Shown here: in pieces, positions 52,237 through 62,044 of the stretch
Numbering within the stretch: position 1 is the first letter of the stretch
Layout: each line of letters begins with the position of its first letter
Source: Cyclobacteriaceae bacterium
GTDB lineage: Bacteria; Bacteroidota; Bacteroidia; Cytophagales; Cyclobacteriaceae
Length of the DNA stretch: 64,000 nucleotides
Direction: 5' to 3'
NCBI GenBank assembly: GCA_023151255.1
Contig: JAKLJG010000011.1
Coordinates: forward strand, 1 to 64,000
Translations under genes and position numbers: made by a program
Notes under the pieces: model-generated
The model's database searches: none
Seen by the model: the letters and a program-made list of their open reading frames with translations, nothing else
Told to the model about the DNA's origin: nothing

Positions 52237-54783
52237 TTACTCAGAAGGGCTAAAGTTAGGTACTGTAATAACCGGCCCGAAGAACAAGGCATTCAGAAAC
52301 AGTTTATTTGTGCCGTACCAGGTACCCCTGAAGTTTGGGTTATCCGAGAACATAATTATCCGGCCCTGGCCTTCTCCACTTAACAGGATGGCGGCCGAGT
52401 TGGCCACTTTGGGCGCAGTGGCTTTATGCAGGTAGCCGCCAATCAGCGGGTTGGCTTTGTATTTTGCTACGGTGGTGTACGGGTTTTTGCTGGGTTGTAA
52501 AAAGGTCAACCCATTCCGGTATACAGCTACATTGCGGTCGGTGTACCCAAAGCCAATAGGATTGGTAACGTCCAGGTCAACCTGGAAAATGGAGCCACCA
52601 ATATTACGGGCGCCTTCCTTGTTGGCGGCATCTTCGTAGTTTACACGGGGTTTATTTTTAACGGTATCGGTGGGCACCAGCTTTTCTTTTGTAAGTCCCT
52701 GTTTAATGGCCCACTCGCTGGCAGTTTTAAAAGTAATAAGTGTACCTCCGGTTTGAATCCAGTTCTTTATTCTATCAACTGTTGATTTATCCAGCATATA
52801 GGTTCCGCTCACCATTACCAGCACGTTATAATTAGACCAGTTAACCCGGCCGGTATTGGTAACATCTATTTTGGTTATCGGCATACCGATGCGCTGATCT
52901 AACAGGTGCCATACTTCTCCTGCTTCGTAGCCGCTAACTCCGTTTCCAATCAGCATGGCTGCGTTAATCTTCTTTAACGGAACAGCAAAGCCCGAACCTA
53001 AATCAATGCCTTTAACATTATACCCGGTCTCAACCGTGTAAACATCGGTGGCGCAGGCTGCGCTAACTTTTTTAATGCGCTCATAAAGCTGATCGCCATC
53101 CAGTGTTTGCTGTTGAACCGGAATGATAAGCGTACCCTGACGGAAATTTTTCTCCTTTCCGTTAACCATGGCACTGAACGACTTGAACGCAGTTTTCACA
53201 ATTACATCTTCCTGCTGCAACAGGTAGAGGGCTTTGTGGGCCTGGTAATCGGTTTGTTCAATCAAGTAGGCGTAGTTGCTTCGGGCAACCGGTGCGGCAG
53301 TTTTTTCCAAATCTTTTACTATACGCTCTCCTTTTGTCACCGGTCCGCGAATTTCACTATGCGGCATATTGAATGCGTGTACAAGCGACCAAGTGGAGGC
53401 ATCGTAAAAAATACTGTCGGTATAACTAATATCTTTTTCGAAGGCCGAGCGTACCATGATGTAATTAGATTGTTCGGTAGGAACAATAAAAGCTTTTCCT
53501 TTTTCATAGTTCTTGCCGCCCATCGCCATATCGCGGGGCAGATCGAACACTTCGATGTCGTGCATGCGCAGCAGATTTACAAAGGAAAAGGTTCGACTCA
53601 GGTCATTAGCATCACCAAATACATAACCCTTAACCGGGTTGGCTTTAGCCTGGGTTGCGGCTGTACGGAAAAAGTTCAACCGCAGGTTAATTAGTGTTTC
53701 ACGTTCGGCTATGGAAGCACGAATAGTTGCCAGTGAAGCGGTAAACTGGTTACGGATAGTAAAGGCAAAGGTGAGGGGAACGGTGGTGGTTTCCTGCAGA
53801 TGTCCGCGCGAACTGGCCTGTTCAAACAGAAATCCGGCACCACCATAAAAGTTTACATAGCTCGATCCGTATCCGGGATAGAGTTTATCAAATGCTTCTT
53901 TGGTGAAATACTGTGAGCCGATGCCATCCATGGCTTTGGCAAAATATTCTCCGAATTTCGGGTAGAGCACATCATAAAGTTGGGCAGGAACAATAGGGTT
54001 GTTGCTGCTGTTTTTACCCGGATCAAAATAAAAGGTTGAGTTGGTGCCCATTTCATGGTGGTCGGTCATTACGTAAGGGCGCCACTGGTGAAAGAGTTTA
54101 AGACGGTTGCGGCTTTCGGGGTGAACACCCAGAAACCAGTCGCGGTTCAGGTCAAACCAGTAGTGATTGGTTCTGCCCCCCGGCCATACTTCGTTGTGCT
54201 CACGATCCAACGGATCGCCAGCCAAAGCGGAGGCTTTATGCATGTTCGCCCAATGGCTGTGGCGGTCGCGGCCATCGGGATTATACACCGGGTCGAGCAG
54301 AATAACCATGTTCTTCAGCCAGTTCAGTGTTTCTTCGTCTTCGCTGGCGGTGAGGTAATAAGCAGTAAGCATGGCAGCTTCGGTGCTGGAGGGCTCATTA
54401 CCGTGAACATTATAACCGAGCAGAATGACCAACGGCACATTATTGTATTGAGTTGATGTATTTCGCTGCAGATGCTTTTGACGGATGTCTTCCAGGTTCG
54501 CATGGTTGTCGGGGGAGGTAATGATGGCCGTAATTTGCGGACGGTGTTCATAGGTCTTGCCAATTTCGAGCAAGGTCATGCGGGCAGAAAGTGCATCCAG
54601 CGTTTTGAAATATTCCACCACTTTATCATGCCGGGTGTGATGTGTTCCGATCGGGTAACCGAGAAATTGTTCGGGTGTAGGAATCTGACTATTTATTTTT
54701 TGCGCTTGCGGATAGAAGTAGGTGGGTTGGCCGCTAAGTAAACTACTGAATAAGAAGCAATGTGCAATCAGGATATTTTTCAT
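52237..54783 (-). CDS. Secreted M14 zinc carboxypeptidase family protein
   Basis: The 848-residue protein has a signal peptide (about residues 1-18) and an M14 catalytic domain in its first 400 residues. Zinc-binding HGNE occurs in VILLGYNVHGNEPSSTEAAML near 112-132 and a later cluster reads MTDHHEMGTNSTFYFDPG, with LLDPVYNPDGRDR between them. The C-terminal half (about 420-848) contains beta-rich and glutamine-amidotransferase-like segments (VLVMVSGTYMLDKSTVDRIKNWIQTGG), a common partner in large Bacteroidota M14 proteins. It probably degrades peptides in the periplasm or outside the cell. Peptide specificity is unknown. Confidence 0.9.
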   Translation of the reverse strand: MKNILIAHCFLFSSLLSGQPTYFYPQAQKINSQIPTPEQFLGYPIGTHHTRHDKVVEYFKTLDALSARMTLLEIGKTYEHRPQITAIITSPDNHANLEDIRQKHLQRNTSTQYNNVPLVILLGYNVHGNEPSSTEAAMLTAYYLTASEDEETLNWLKNMVILLDPVYNPDGRDRHSHWANMHKASALAGDPLDREHNEVWPGGRTNHYWFDLNRDWFLGVHPESRNRLKLFHQWRPYVMTDHHEMGTNSTFYFDPGKNSSNNPIVPAQLYDVLYPKFGEYFAKAMDGIGSQYFTKEAFDKLYPGYGSSYVNFYGGAGFLFEQASSRGHLQETTTVPLTFAFTIRNQFTASLATIRASIAERETLINLRLNFFRTAATQAKANPVKGYVFGDANDLSRTFSFVNLLRMHDIEVFDLPRDMAMGGKNYEKGKAFIVPTEQSNYIMVRSAFEKDISYTDSIFYDASTWSLVHAFNMPHSEIRGPVTKGERIVKDLEKTAAPVARSNYAYLIEQTDYQAHKALYLLQQEDVIVKTAFKSFSAMVNGKEKNFRQGTLIIPVQQQTLDGDQLYERIKKVSAACATDVYTVETGYNVKGIDLGSGFAVPLKKINAAMLIGNGVSGYEAGEVWHLLDQRIGMPITKIDVTNTGRVNWSNYNVLVMVSGTYMLDKSTVDRIKNWIQTGGTLITFKTASEWAIKQGLTKEKLVPTDTVKNKPRVNYEDAANKEGARNIGGSIFQVDLDVTNPIGFGYTDRNVAVYRNGLTFLQPSKNPYTTVAKYKANPLIGGYLHKATAPKVANSAAILLSGEGQGRIIMFSDNPNFRGTWYGTNKLFLNALFFGPVITVPNFSPSE

Positions 54784-54870
54784 GGTAATCAGTTTAATTT
54801 TTTTCTGCTTAGGAGTATCCGACTTGAGTTCTGAAATGAAGTATTCACTATAAAGAAGGGTTTAAATTAC

Positions 54871-54930
54871 TTATCCCAGAGTCGCAGAGCTTTGCAATTT
54901 CTTAGCGTCTCTGCGTCTTTGCGATTTTTG
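54871..54930. repeat. Short intergenic repeat-like element (CGCAGAG/CGCAAAG motifs)
   Basis: Within the 184-base gap between the M14 and M20 genes the minus strand reads CGCAAAGACGCAGAGACGC (part of 54905-54923) and, farther left, GCAAAGCTCTGCGACTCTG. CGCAGAG at 54883-54889 and CTCTGCG at 54909-54915 can form a hairpin. From memory, CGCAAAGACGC-type strings occur between genes in many bacterial genomes. No second copy was seen in this window. Confidence 0.4.
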
Positions 54931-54967
54931 TCATTCCCTATACTGAAGGTGATATATGAATTTGTAA

Positions 54968-56398
54968 CTACTTCCCGATCGGGGGTGGCCCCGGAGGAAT
55001 CAACCCGCTGTACACATGGTCGCCTTTGCGTTGTTTAAACTCCGCTTTTACGGCCTCCACTTTCTTCGGGTCTTCAAATAAATCCACCATTGTTAATGCC
55101 AGCGTTTTTGATGCGTGCATCATGCCTTTATGCCCAATGGACATGCCGCCACAGGCCACTACGGCCCAGGAATGCCATGGCGTTCCGATCGGAGCAGTTG
55201 CTGCACTTAACCGAATGGTTGGTACTACCCAGCTTACATCGCCAACATCGGTGCTGCCGCCACCGGCATTGGGGTCGGTTGCTTCCAACGGTTCAACTTT
55301 GCTGTGCAGCCCTACTTGTGGTTTTCCGGTTGCTTCCTGAATTTTTTTTGCGAAGGCAACTTCCGTATCAGTGTAAGTGATCGGACCGAGGTACTCCAGG
55401 TTTTTTTGGATCAGTTCTGCGCCTGTGCGGTTAACCAGGATTTCATATATGCCCGATACCAGGCTGACTTTATATTCCACATTAGCCATGATGGCTGCGC
55501 CCTCGGCCATTTTCATCACACGCTGGTAAACTTCATTCATGGTTTCGCGTTTTGGATCGCGTACGCGTACCCACAAGCGCGCGTAATCAGGTACTACATT
55601 CACCACCTGGCCGCCATCCTGAATGTGGTAGTGTATTCTCGTACTCGGGCGGATGTGTTCGCGGTAGTAGTTTATCCCTGACGTGTATAGTTCAAGGGCG
55701 TCTGATGCGCTTCTTCCATTCCACGGATCGGCTGACGCATGGGCTGCCTGGCCGTAAAACTCAACAATAAAATCAACCAGCGATAAACCTGTTTGTACCG
55801 CAGCCTTCGTTTCGGCTCCCGGATGCCAGTCGAGGCATACATCCACATCCTTAAACAGGCCGGCCCGGATCATCCACAACTTTCCGAAGAATTTTTCTTC
55901 AGCCGGTGTTCCGAAAAACTTGATGGTGCCTTTTAGTTTCCCCTGTTCAATCAACTGCTTTATTGCAACGGCAGCACCCAGGCTGGCTGTACCAAACAGG
56001 TTGTGCCCGCAGCCATGGCCGGGCTTACCATCTTCCAGTGGATCTTTGGTTGGAACAGCCTTTTGTGATAAGCCTGGCAGGGCATCAAATTCGCCCAGTA
56101 TGCCGATAACCGGGCTGCCGGTGCCATACGTGGCTACAAAGGCGGTGGGTATTTCAGCTACACCCCGCTCCACTTTAAAGCCGTTGGCTTCGGCATAATC
56201 GGCAAGCAGTTTAGCTGATTGGTTTTCATTAAATGCGGTTTCGGCAAAGGCCCATATCTGGTTACTGGTACTGATCATTTTATCTTGCTGATTTTCAACA
56301 GCCTGAACAACCAGTTTTTTGTTGGGTGAGATTTTTTGTCCCTGGGCAAGTACGGTGCCTGAACACAGCAAAAGGATAAAACGTATGGATCGGATCAT
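54968..56398 (-). CDS. Secreted M20 family amidohydrolase (AbgB-like)
   Basis: From the ATG at 56396-56398 the protein has 476 residues and a signal peptide (MIRSIRFILLLCSGTVLAQ). The M20 dipeptidase/amidohydrolase core is clear: VIGILGEFDALPGLSQKA near residues 95-112, PGHGCGHNLFGTASLGAAVA near 125-145 with zinc-ligand residues, FGTPAEEKFFGKLWMIRAGL near 175-195, and a lid domain with WNGRSASDALELYTSGINYYREHI. The C-terminus carries GGGSTDVGDVSWVVP and HSWAVVACGG. The best match is the p-aminobenzoyl-glutamate hydrolase subunit B branch, but the substrate is not shown. A longer start at 56443 (MKLIRKSI) would break the signal-peptide geometry. Confidence 0.92.
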   Translation of the reverse strand: MIRSIRFILLLCSGTVLAQGQKISPNKKLVVQAVENQQDKMISTSNQIWAFAETAFNENQSAKLLADYAEANGFKVERGVAEIPTAFVATYGTGSPVIGILGEFDALPGLSQKAVPTKDPLEDGKPGHGCGHNLFGTASLGAAVAIKQLIEQGKLKGTIKFFGTPAEEKFFGKLWMIRAGLFKDVDVCLDWHPGAETKAAVQTGLSLVDFIVEFYGQAAHASADPWNGRSASDALELYTSGINYYREHIRPSTRIHYHIQDGGQVVNVVPDYARLWVRVRDPKRETMNEVYQRVMKMAEGAAIMANVEYKVSLVSGIYEILVNRTGAELIQKNLEYLGPITYTDTEVAFAKKIQEATGKPQVGLHSKVEPLEATDPNAGGGSTDVGDVSWVVPTIRLSAATAPIGTPWHSWAVVACGGMSIGHKGMMHASKTLALTMVDLFEDPKKVEAVKAEFKQRKGDHVYSGLIPPGPPPIGK

Positions 56399-56550
56399 GA
56401 TTAAATTTTTTATACAACCTATTGATTTCCGGATAAGCTTCAAAATATCTGAACCTGTAAAAACAGTTTCTTGATACGAGGCATCATTTATTTAGAAGCG
56501 GTTTTAAACATACCTGTAACATTTTATGTTTACAATCTACAAATGGCTGT

Positions 56551-58932
56551 ATGCGTGTAAATTTGGTATGGCTTGCACTGTTTCTGGTTGCAGGCTTTTC
56601 TAGTGGTCAGGATAAGGCCACATTAAGTGGTTACCTTAAAGATGCATCAGATGGCGAAGCACTCATCGGGGCAACGGTTTATGTGCCATCCCTGAATGCC
56701 GGTGTAACTACCAATGCGTACGGATTTTATTCTATAACGCTGGGCAGTGGCACGTATGAGATTGTGTTTTCGTATATAGGGTATGCTAAAGTAACCCGAA
56801 CTGTTAATCTTCAACAAAATGTGCGCCTGGATATTGAGTTGACCCCGCAAAGCAGTCAGCTACAGGAAATCGTTGTAACCGGAGCGGCAGAAAAATCAGC
56901 GGTTCAGTCGGTTGAGATGAGCGTTAATAAAGTTGACATTACCACCATCAGTAAAATACCGGCCTTTCTGGGCGAGGTGGATGTAATAAAAAGTTTGCAG
57001 CAGTTGCCGGGTGTAGCAACAGTTGGGGAGGGTGCATCAGGTTTTAATGTGCGAGGTGGTAACGTGGGTCAGAACCTGGTGTTGCTTGATGAAGCAACCG
57101 TGTACAACTCGGCCCACTTGCTGGGTTTCTTTTCGGTGTTTAATCCCGATGCCGTAATGGATGTAAAACTTTTTAAGGGTGCCATACCTGCCCCGTATGG
57201 CGGGCGAATTGCTTCGCTGCTGGATGTGAGAATGAAGGAAGGAAACAATAAAGAATACGAAGTGAATGGCGGCATCGGTACCATTTTCAGCCGGTTGGCA
57301 TTTGAAGGACCTGTACACGATGGTAAGGGCTCATTTATTGTAGCGGGCCGCAGATCGTATATTGATATTTTAGCCAGGCCATTTGTTGACGTGCTGCAGG
57401 ATGGCGCTAAACTTAACTTTTACGATTTAACTGGAAAGGCTAACTATAACATTAACAACCGTAACCGGTTATTTCTTTCGGGTTATACAGGCCGGGATGT
57501 ATTTTTCTTTGATGCCAACCAAGGTTTCTCGTGGGGCAACAACACGGCAACCCTACGGTGGAACTCCATTATAAACGACCGGCTGTTTGCGAACTTCTCT
57601 GGTATTTTCAGTAAATACGATTATGCCCTGCGCTTCGGTGAGGATGACCGGGATTATTTCAGATGGAATTCATCCATTACGAACTTCACCTTCAAACCAG
57701 CGTTCAGTTACTTCATCAGCAGTAATAACGAATTAGCCTTCGGAGCCGAGGGTAATTACTACTCGTTTCAGCCGGCTAAAGCATTAGGTGCTTCCAGTGG
57801 CGAAGTGATTGACATCAGCCTTACACGGAAATATAACCTGGAAGCGGCTGTTTATATCAGCAATAATCAACGGATTAATGAGACCTTTTCAGTAGAGTAT
57901 GGCATTCGCTATTCACACTTTTGGGGTTTCGGGCCGGGCGATCAGTTCATTTATAACGATACCACCGCTGGGGTACGCAAAACTGTTGTAAGCCGCAGAG
58001 CCTTCGGCCGAGGTGAAGTGATGACGGAATACGGAAATTTTGAACCACGGGTGTCGGCAAAAGTTCAACTTACACCGTTCAGTTCAATTAAGGCGAGCTA
58101 CATCCGCATGGCACAGTACCTTCACCTTATTTCAAATACCACCGCATCTAATCCGCTGGATGTGTGGACACCCAGTTCGAACAATATTAAACCTGAGGTG
58201 GGCGACCAATATACCTTGGGTTATTTCCGCGACTTAGGTAAAGAAAAGTCGTATGAATTTTCGGTTGAGGCTTATTACCGTAATAACAAAAATCAGATTG
58301 ATTACATTGATGGCGCTGATTTACTGATTAATGAATTTTTGGAAGGTGACTTATTAACAGGTAGGGGCAGGGCGTATGGAGTGGAGTTCTATCTTCAAAA
58401 GAAAACAGGCCGCTTTAACGGGTGGGTTGCCTATACCCTGGCACGAACCGAATTGCAGGTAGAAGGCATTAATCGTGGCCGGTGGTATCCTACGCGGTTC
58501 GATCAAACACATAACCTTAAACTTACCGGGTTTTACGAGGTAAACAAGCGCCTTTCGTTGTCCACCAATTTCACGTTGCTTTCAGGAACACCCACTACAT
58601 TTCCAAACTCACGATACATTATTCAGAACATTCTAATTCCTTACAATGAAGATGACTCCCGTAACAATTTCAGAATACCCGCTTTCCACCGCCTGGATAT
58701 TTCCGCACGGCTGGAGGGCAGAACTGTAAAGAAAAACGGCAAAGTGCGGAAGAATTCTGATTATTGGGTGTTTGGCTTGTACAATGTGTACGGCCGTAAA
58801 AACCCGTTTTCGATTTATTTCGCTCAGGCCGATGAGCGCACTGTCCCAGGTCAGGCCATTAACAGTCAGGCTACGCAATTGGCTATCATTGGTACGGTTA
58901 TCCCTTCTATATCATATAACTTTAACTTTTAG
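56551..58932 (+). CDS. TonB-dependent receptor with carboxypeptidase-regulatory-like domain
   Basis: The 793-residue outer-membrane protein has a signal peptide (about 1-20), then a CarboxypepD_reg-like beta domain near 23-105 (ATLSGYLKDASDGEALIGATVYV, TTNAYGFYSI). The plug domain (about 115-225) contains EIVVTGAAEKS, QQLPGVATVGEGASGFNVRGG and PAPYGGRIASLLDVRMKEG, followed by a 22-strand-type barrel to the end (SYNFNF). It imports a bulky ligand using TonB energy. The next gene encodes a DUF4249 protein that starts 4 bases after the stop, a pairing often seen in Bacteroidota. There is no SusD gene, so this is not a classical glycan-uptake pair. Confidence 0.95.
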   Translation: MRVNLVWLALFLVAGFSSGQDKATLSGYLKDASDGEALIGATVYVPSLNAGVTTNAYGFYSITLGSGTYEIVFSYIGYAKVTRTVNLQQNVRLDIELTPQSSQLQEIVVTGAAEKSAVQSVEMSVNKVDITTISKIPAFLGEVDVIKSLQQLPGVATVGEGASGFNVRGGNVGQNLVLLDEATVYNSAHLLGFFSVFNPDAVMDVKLFKGAIPAPYGGRIASLLDVRMKEGNNKEYEVNGGIGTIFSRLAFEGPVHDGKGSFIVAGRRSYIDILARPFVDVLQDGAKLNFYDLTGKANYNINNRNRLFLSGYTGRDVFFFDANQGFSWGNNTATLRWNSIINDRLFANFSGIFSKYDYALRFGEDDRDYFRWNSSITNFTFKPAFSYFISSNNELAFGAEGNYYSFQPAKALGASSGEVIDISLTRKYNLEAAVYISNNQRINETFSVEYGIRYSHFWGFGPGDQFIYNDTTAGVRKTVVSRRAFGRGEVMTEYGNFEPRVSAKVQLTPFSSIKASYIRMAQYLHLISNTTASNPLDVWTPSSNNIKPEVGDQYTLGYFRDLGKEKSYEFSVEAYYRNNKNQIDYIDGADLLINEFLEGDLLTGRGRAYGVEFYLQKKTGRFNGWVAYTLARTELQVEGINRGRWYPTRFDQTHNLKLTGFYEVNKRLSLSTNFTLLSGTPTTFPNSRYIIQNILIPYNEDDSRNNFRIPAFHRLDISARLEGRTVKKNGKVRKNSDYWVFGLYNVYGRKNPFSIYFAQADERTVPGQAINSQATQLAIIGTVIPSISYNFNF

Positions 58933-58936
58933 CAGG

Positions 58937-59869
58937 ATGAAAGTCGTAACGAAAATCGTATTAATAGCTGCTGCCATGATTTACTGGGCCTGCGAAACTG
59001 TTGTCTTTCCGGAGCTCAGTCCTGCTACACCTGTTTTGGTTGTCGATGCCTGGATTACCAATAAGCCCGAACCTCAGGTTATTAAACTGACGAAAACGCA
59101 ACCGTATTTTGAGAATACAGTGCCACCCGGTGTTAGCGGAGCGCAGGTAGAAATTGAAGATAACGAAGGGAACCTCTTTGTGTTTGAGGAGAGCGACACA
59201 CTGGCCGGGTTGTATGTTTGGGTGCCAGGCACGGGTGAGGTTTTAGGCCAAACCGGTAGAACCTACACGTTACGCATCACAGCGGAGGGGGAGTCGTATC
59301 TATCTTCTGCCCGGATGGGACGGGTGCCGCCTGTTGATAGTATCACCTTTCGAAAAGAACCCGGCAATCAATTTGTGCCTGATTTATACCTGGCGGAGTT
59401 CTGGGCAACTGACCCGGTTGAGTCGGGAGATACCTACTGGATTAAAACCTTCAAGAACTCAACGCTGCTCAACAAACCTTCGGAGCTTAACCTGGCTTAT
59501 GATGCCGGTTTTTCACGAGGTGGGAATTTCAGCGGAGTCGTTTTTATTGCTCCCATCCGTACCGGCATTAATCCGTTCGATCAGGATAAAGACGGTAATT
59601 TTCTATCACCGTACGTGGTTGGCGATTCGCTGTATGTCGAAATCCATTCCTTAACGGAGGCTTCATTTGATTTTCTCACACAGGTAGCTCTGCAAACCGA
59701 CCGGCCCGGTGGCTTTGCAGAATTATTTGCAACTCCACTGGCTAACGTTTCAACTAATATTGTTAATGTAAACCCCTCTGGACGGAAGGCTGTTGGATTC
59801 TTTAATGTTGCAGCCGTTAGTGGTTTAGGAAGAAAGTTTGCCAGCCTGGATGATGTGACCAACCGTTAG
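58937..59869 (+). CDS. DUF4249 family protein
   Basis: The 310-residue protein has a lipoprotein-like N-terminus (MKVVTKIVLIAAAMIYWAC, with Cys near residue 19). It shows the DUF4249 layout: LVVDAWITNKPEPQVIKLTKTQPY near 34-57, VSGAQVEIEDNEGNLFVFEE near 65-85, TYTLRITAEGESYLSSARM near 110-130, and a C-terminal EIHSLTEASFDFLTQVA. DUF4249 proteins are predicted surface-exposed or periplasmic partners of TonB-dependent receptors; no function is proved. It starts 4 bases after the receptor gene. A longer frame from 58772 overlaps the receptor in another frame and is rejected. Confidence 0.92.
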   Translation: MKVVTKIVLIAAAMIYWACETVVFPELSPATPVLVVDAWITNKPEPQVIKLTKTQPYFENTVPPGVSGAQVEIEDNEGNLFVFEESDTLAGLYVWVPGTGEVLGQTGRTYTLRITAEGESYLSSARMGRVPPVDSITFRKEPGNQFVPDLYLAEFWATDPVESGDTYWIKTFKNSTLLNKPSELNLAYDAGFSRGGNFSGVVFIAPIRTGINPFDQDKDGNFLSPYVVGDSLYVEIHSLTEASFDFLTQVALQTDRPGGFAELFATPLANVSTNIVNVNPSGRKAVGFFNVAAVSGLGRKFASLDDVTNR

Positions 59870-59952
59870 TACTGTATTGTGGTTTCATCACATTCAGAGC
59901 CCCTACATTTTTAAAATCCTTATCTTTCGAAAGCAACAATCAGCGTTTGCTT

Positions 59953-62040
59953 ATGGATGAATCCCGCAGTGTGGTTTCTAACGAGCCCGGAATTGAGCAG
60001 GGTGTTTTGCTTAAGGCATATGAATTGATGTGCACGGCCAGGCGCATGGCCGATTTGTATGATGAAAACCGTGAAGTTTGCAGCAAGTATGTACACAGTA
60101 CTTCGCGGGGGCACGAGGCCATTCAGTTAGCGGCCGGGTTGCAACTTAAGCCCTGGGACTATGCCTCGTTATACTATCGCGATGAATCGATGTTGCTGGG
60201 TATGGGTTTAGAGCCATACGAACTGATGCTTCAGTTAATGGCCAAACGCGATGATCCGTTTTCTGGGGGGCGCACCTACTATGGCCATCCATCGCTCAAA
60301 CGCAAAGGGTTTCCAACTATCCCGCATCAAAGTTCAGCCACCGGCATGCAGGCTATTCCGGCCACGGGTATGGCGCACGGCATTGCATACCTGGAGTCGC
60401 AAGGTTTGCTGAAGGGAGAAAATAAGCCTGTTGTATTGTGTTCGCTGGGCGATGGTTCTGTAACCGAAGGAGAGGTGGCGGAGGCTTTTCAAATGGCCGT
60501 GCTGAAAAAATTGCCAATTATTTATCTGGTTCAGGATAACGACTGGGGTATTTCAGCCACCGGGGCCGAAATGCGCGCCATGGATGCATACGAATATGCT
60601 GCCGGTTTTAAAGGTATGGAACGGGTGCGGGTGGATGGCTCTGATTTTGTTAAATCATTCGAAGTTCTTAAAAAGGCCATTCAGTTTGTAAGAACGAAAC
60701 GTGCCCCTATTCTTGTTCATGCCAAATGCCCGCTGCTGGGGCACCATACCTCGGGCGTCCGTAAGGAATGGTATCGGGGTGACGACCTTGCTGTACATCA
60801 GCAGGCAGATCCATTGCTGAAGTTTCATAACTATCTGATTGATCAGGGTGTTGCCGAAAATGATTTGAATGCCTTAAACAAGAAAGCTGCGCGCAAGGCC
60901 GAAGGTGACTACACGAAAGCACTGGCTGCCGCTGAGCCGGATCCGGAAGATTTCGATAAGCATGAGTTTGCTCCGACACCAATTACCGAAGAAAAAGGAA
61001 ACCGAAAACCAAAGGGGGCTGAAAAGGTAGTAATGGTTGATGCGGCCCTGCATGCGGTGGATGAAATTTTAAAGAAGCATCCGGAAGCCTTGTTCTACGG
61101 TCAGGACGTGGGGCGCAGGCTTGGCGGTGTTTTTCGCGAAGCAGCAACACTGGCCCAAAAGTATGGTGATGACCGGGTGTTTAACACACCTATTCAGGAG
61201 GCGTATATTATCGGCTCAACAGCCGGCATGTCGGCCGTGGGCGCAAAACCCATTGTTGAAATTCAGTTTGCCGATTACATCTGGCCGGGCATTAATCAAC
61301 TGGTGGAAGAACTTTCTAAAAGCTGTTACCTATCGAAGGGAAAGTTTCCTGTGCAGGCATTAATAAGGGTACCTGTTGGCGCTTACGGAGGCGGTGGACC
61401 GTATCATTCGGGCAGCGTTGAATCTACATTGCTTACTATTCGTGGTATTAAGGTGGTGTACCCAAGCAATGCAGCCGACATGAAAGGACTACTAAAAGCA
61501 TCCTTTTATGATCCGAACCCAGTGGTTTTGCTTGAACATAAGGGATTGTATTGGAGCAAGGTGCCCGGCACGGCCAATGCGAAAACAGTTGAGCCTGATG
61601 AAGACTACATTATTCCTCTGGGTAAAGCCAACACCGTTCTAAAGGCCGATGATAGAAAAATCAAATCGGGTGAAACGGCCGTTGTTATTACCTACGGCAT
61701 GGGTATTTACTGGGCCGGTGAAGCTGCTAAGAATTTTACCGGGCAAATTGAGATAATCGATTTACGAACCCTCAACCCGCTCGATTGGGAGGCAGTTGTT
61801 GGGGCGGTTAAGAAGCACGGCCGGGCCATTATTTTAACAGAAGAGCCGTTGTTGAATTCGTTTGCCGAATCGCTTGCCGGCAGAATTCAAAAAGAATGTT
61901 TCCAATACCTTGATGCCCCTGTATGGACGCTGGGCGCTGCAAACCTGCCGGCTGTGCCGCTGAATGTTGAGTTGGAAAAGATGATGCTGCCAAACGCAGA
62001 TAAGGTGCAAGCGGCTCTGGCGGATTTATTAGCGTACTGA
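59953..62040 (+). CDS. 2-oxoacid dehydrogenase E1 with alpha and beta parts fused
   Basis: From the ATG at 59953 (a TTG two codons earlier is possible) this 695-residue thiamine-diphosphate enzyme joins the E1-alpha and E1-beta halves in one chain. The alpha part spans about 1-345, with SRGHEAIQLAAGLQLKPWDY, a YYRDES segment and the ThDP motif GDGSVTEGEVAEAF ending QDNDWGIS. The beta part spans about 355-695, with GQDVGRRLGGVFREAATL, NTPIQEAYIIGSTAGMSAVGAKPIVEIQFADYIWPG, and GAYGGGGPYHSGSVES. It decarboxylates a branched-chain 2-oxoacid or pyruvate and passes the acyl group to an E2. No E2 or E3 gene is in the window. Confidence 0.92.
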   Translation: MDESRSVVSNEPGIEQGVLLKAYELMCTARRMADLYDENREVCSKYVHSTSRGHEAIQLAAGLQLKPWDYASLYYRDESMLLGMGLEPYELMLQLMAKRDDPFSGGRTYYGHPSLKRKGFPTIPHQSSATGMQAIPATGMAHGIAYLESQGLLKGENKPVVLCSLGDGSVTEGEVAEAFQMAVLKKLPIIYLVQDNDWGISATGAEMRAMDAYEYAAGFKGMERVRVDGSDFVKSFEVLKKAIQFVRTKRAPILVHAKCPLLGHHTSGVRKEWYRGDDLAVHQQADPLLKFHNYLIDQGVAENDLNALNKKAARKAEGDYTKALAAAEPDPEDFDKHEFAPTPITEEKGNRKPKGAEKVVMVDAALHAVDEILKKHPEALFYGQDVGRRLGGVFREAATLAQKYGDDRVFNTPIQEAYIIGSTAGMSAVGAKPIVEIQFADYIWPGINQLVEELSKSCYLSKGKFPVQALIRVPVGAYGGGGPYHSGSVESTLLTIRGIKVVYPSNAADMKGLLKASFYDPNPVVLLEHKGLYWSKVPGTANAKTVEPDEDYIIPLGKANTVLKADDRKIKSGETAVVITYGMGIYWAGEAAKNFTGQIEIIDLRTLNPLDWEAVVGAVKKHGRAIILTEEPLLNSFAESLAGRIQKECFQYLDAPVWTLGAANLPAVPLNVELEKMMLPNADKVQAALADLLAY

Positions 62041-62044
62041 TAAC

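Noticed and set aside
53107-53694. 195-codon plus-strand frame inside the M14 peptidase gene
   Set aside because: Antisense to a clear peptidase gene; no signal, domain or start context.
58772-58936. Longer start for the DUF4249 gene inside the receptor gene
   Set aside because: The added residues are a shifted reading of the receptor's conserved barrel end; the lipoprotein-like N-terminus begins at 58937.
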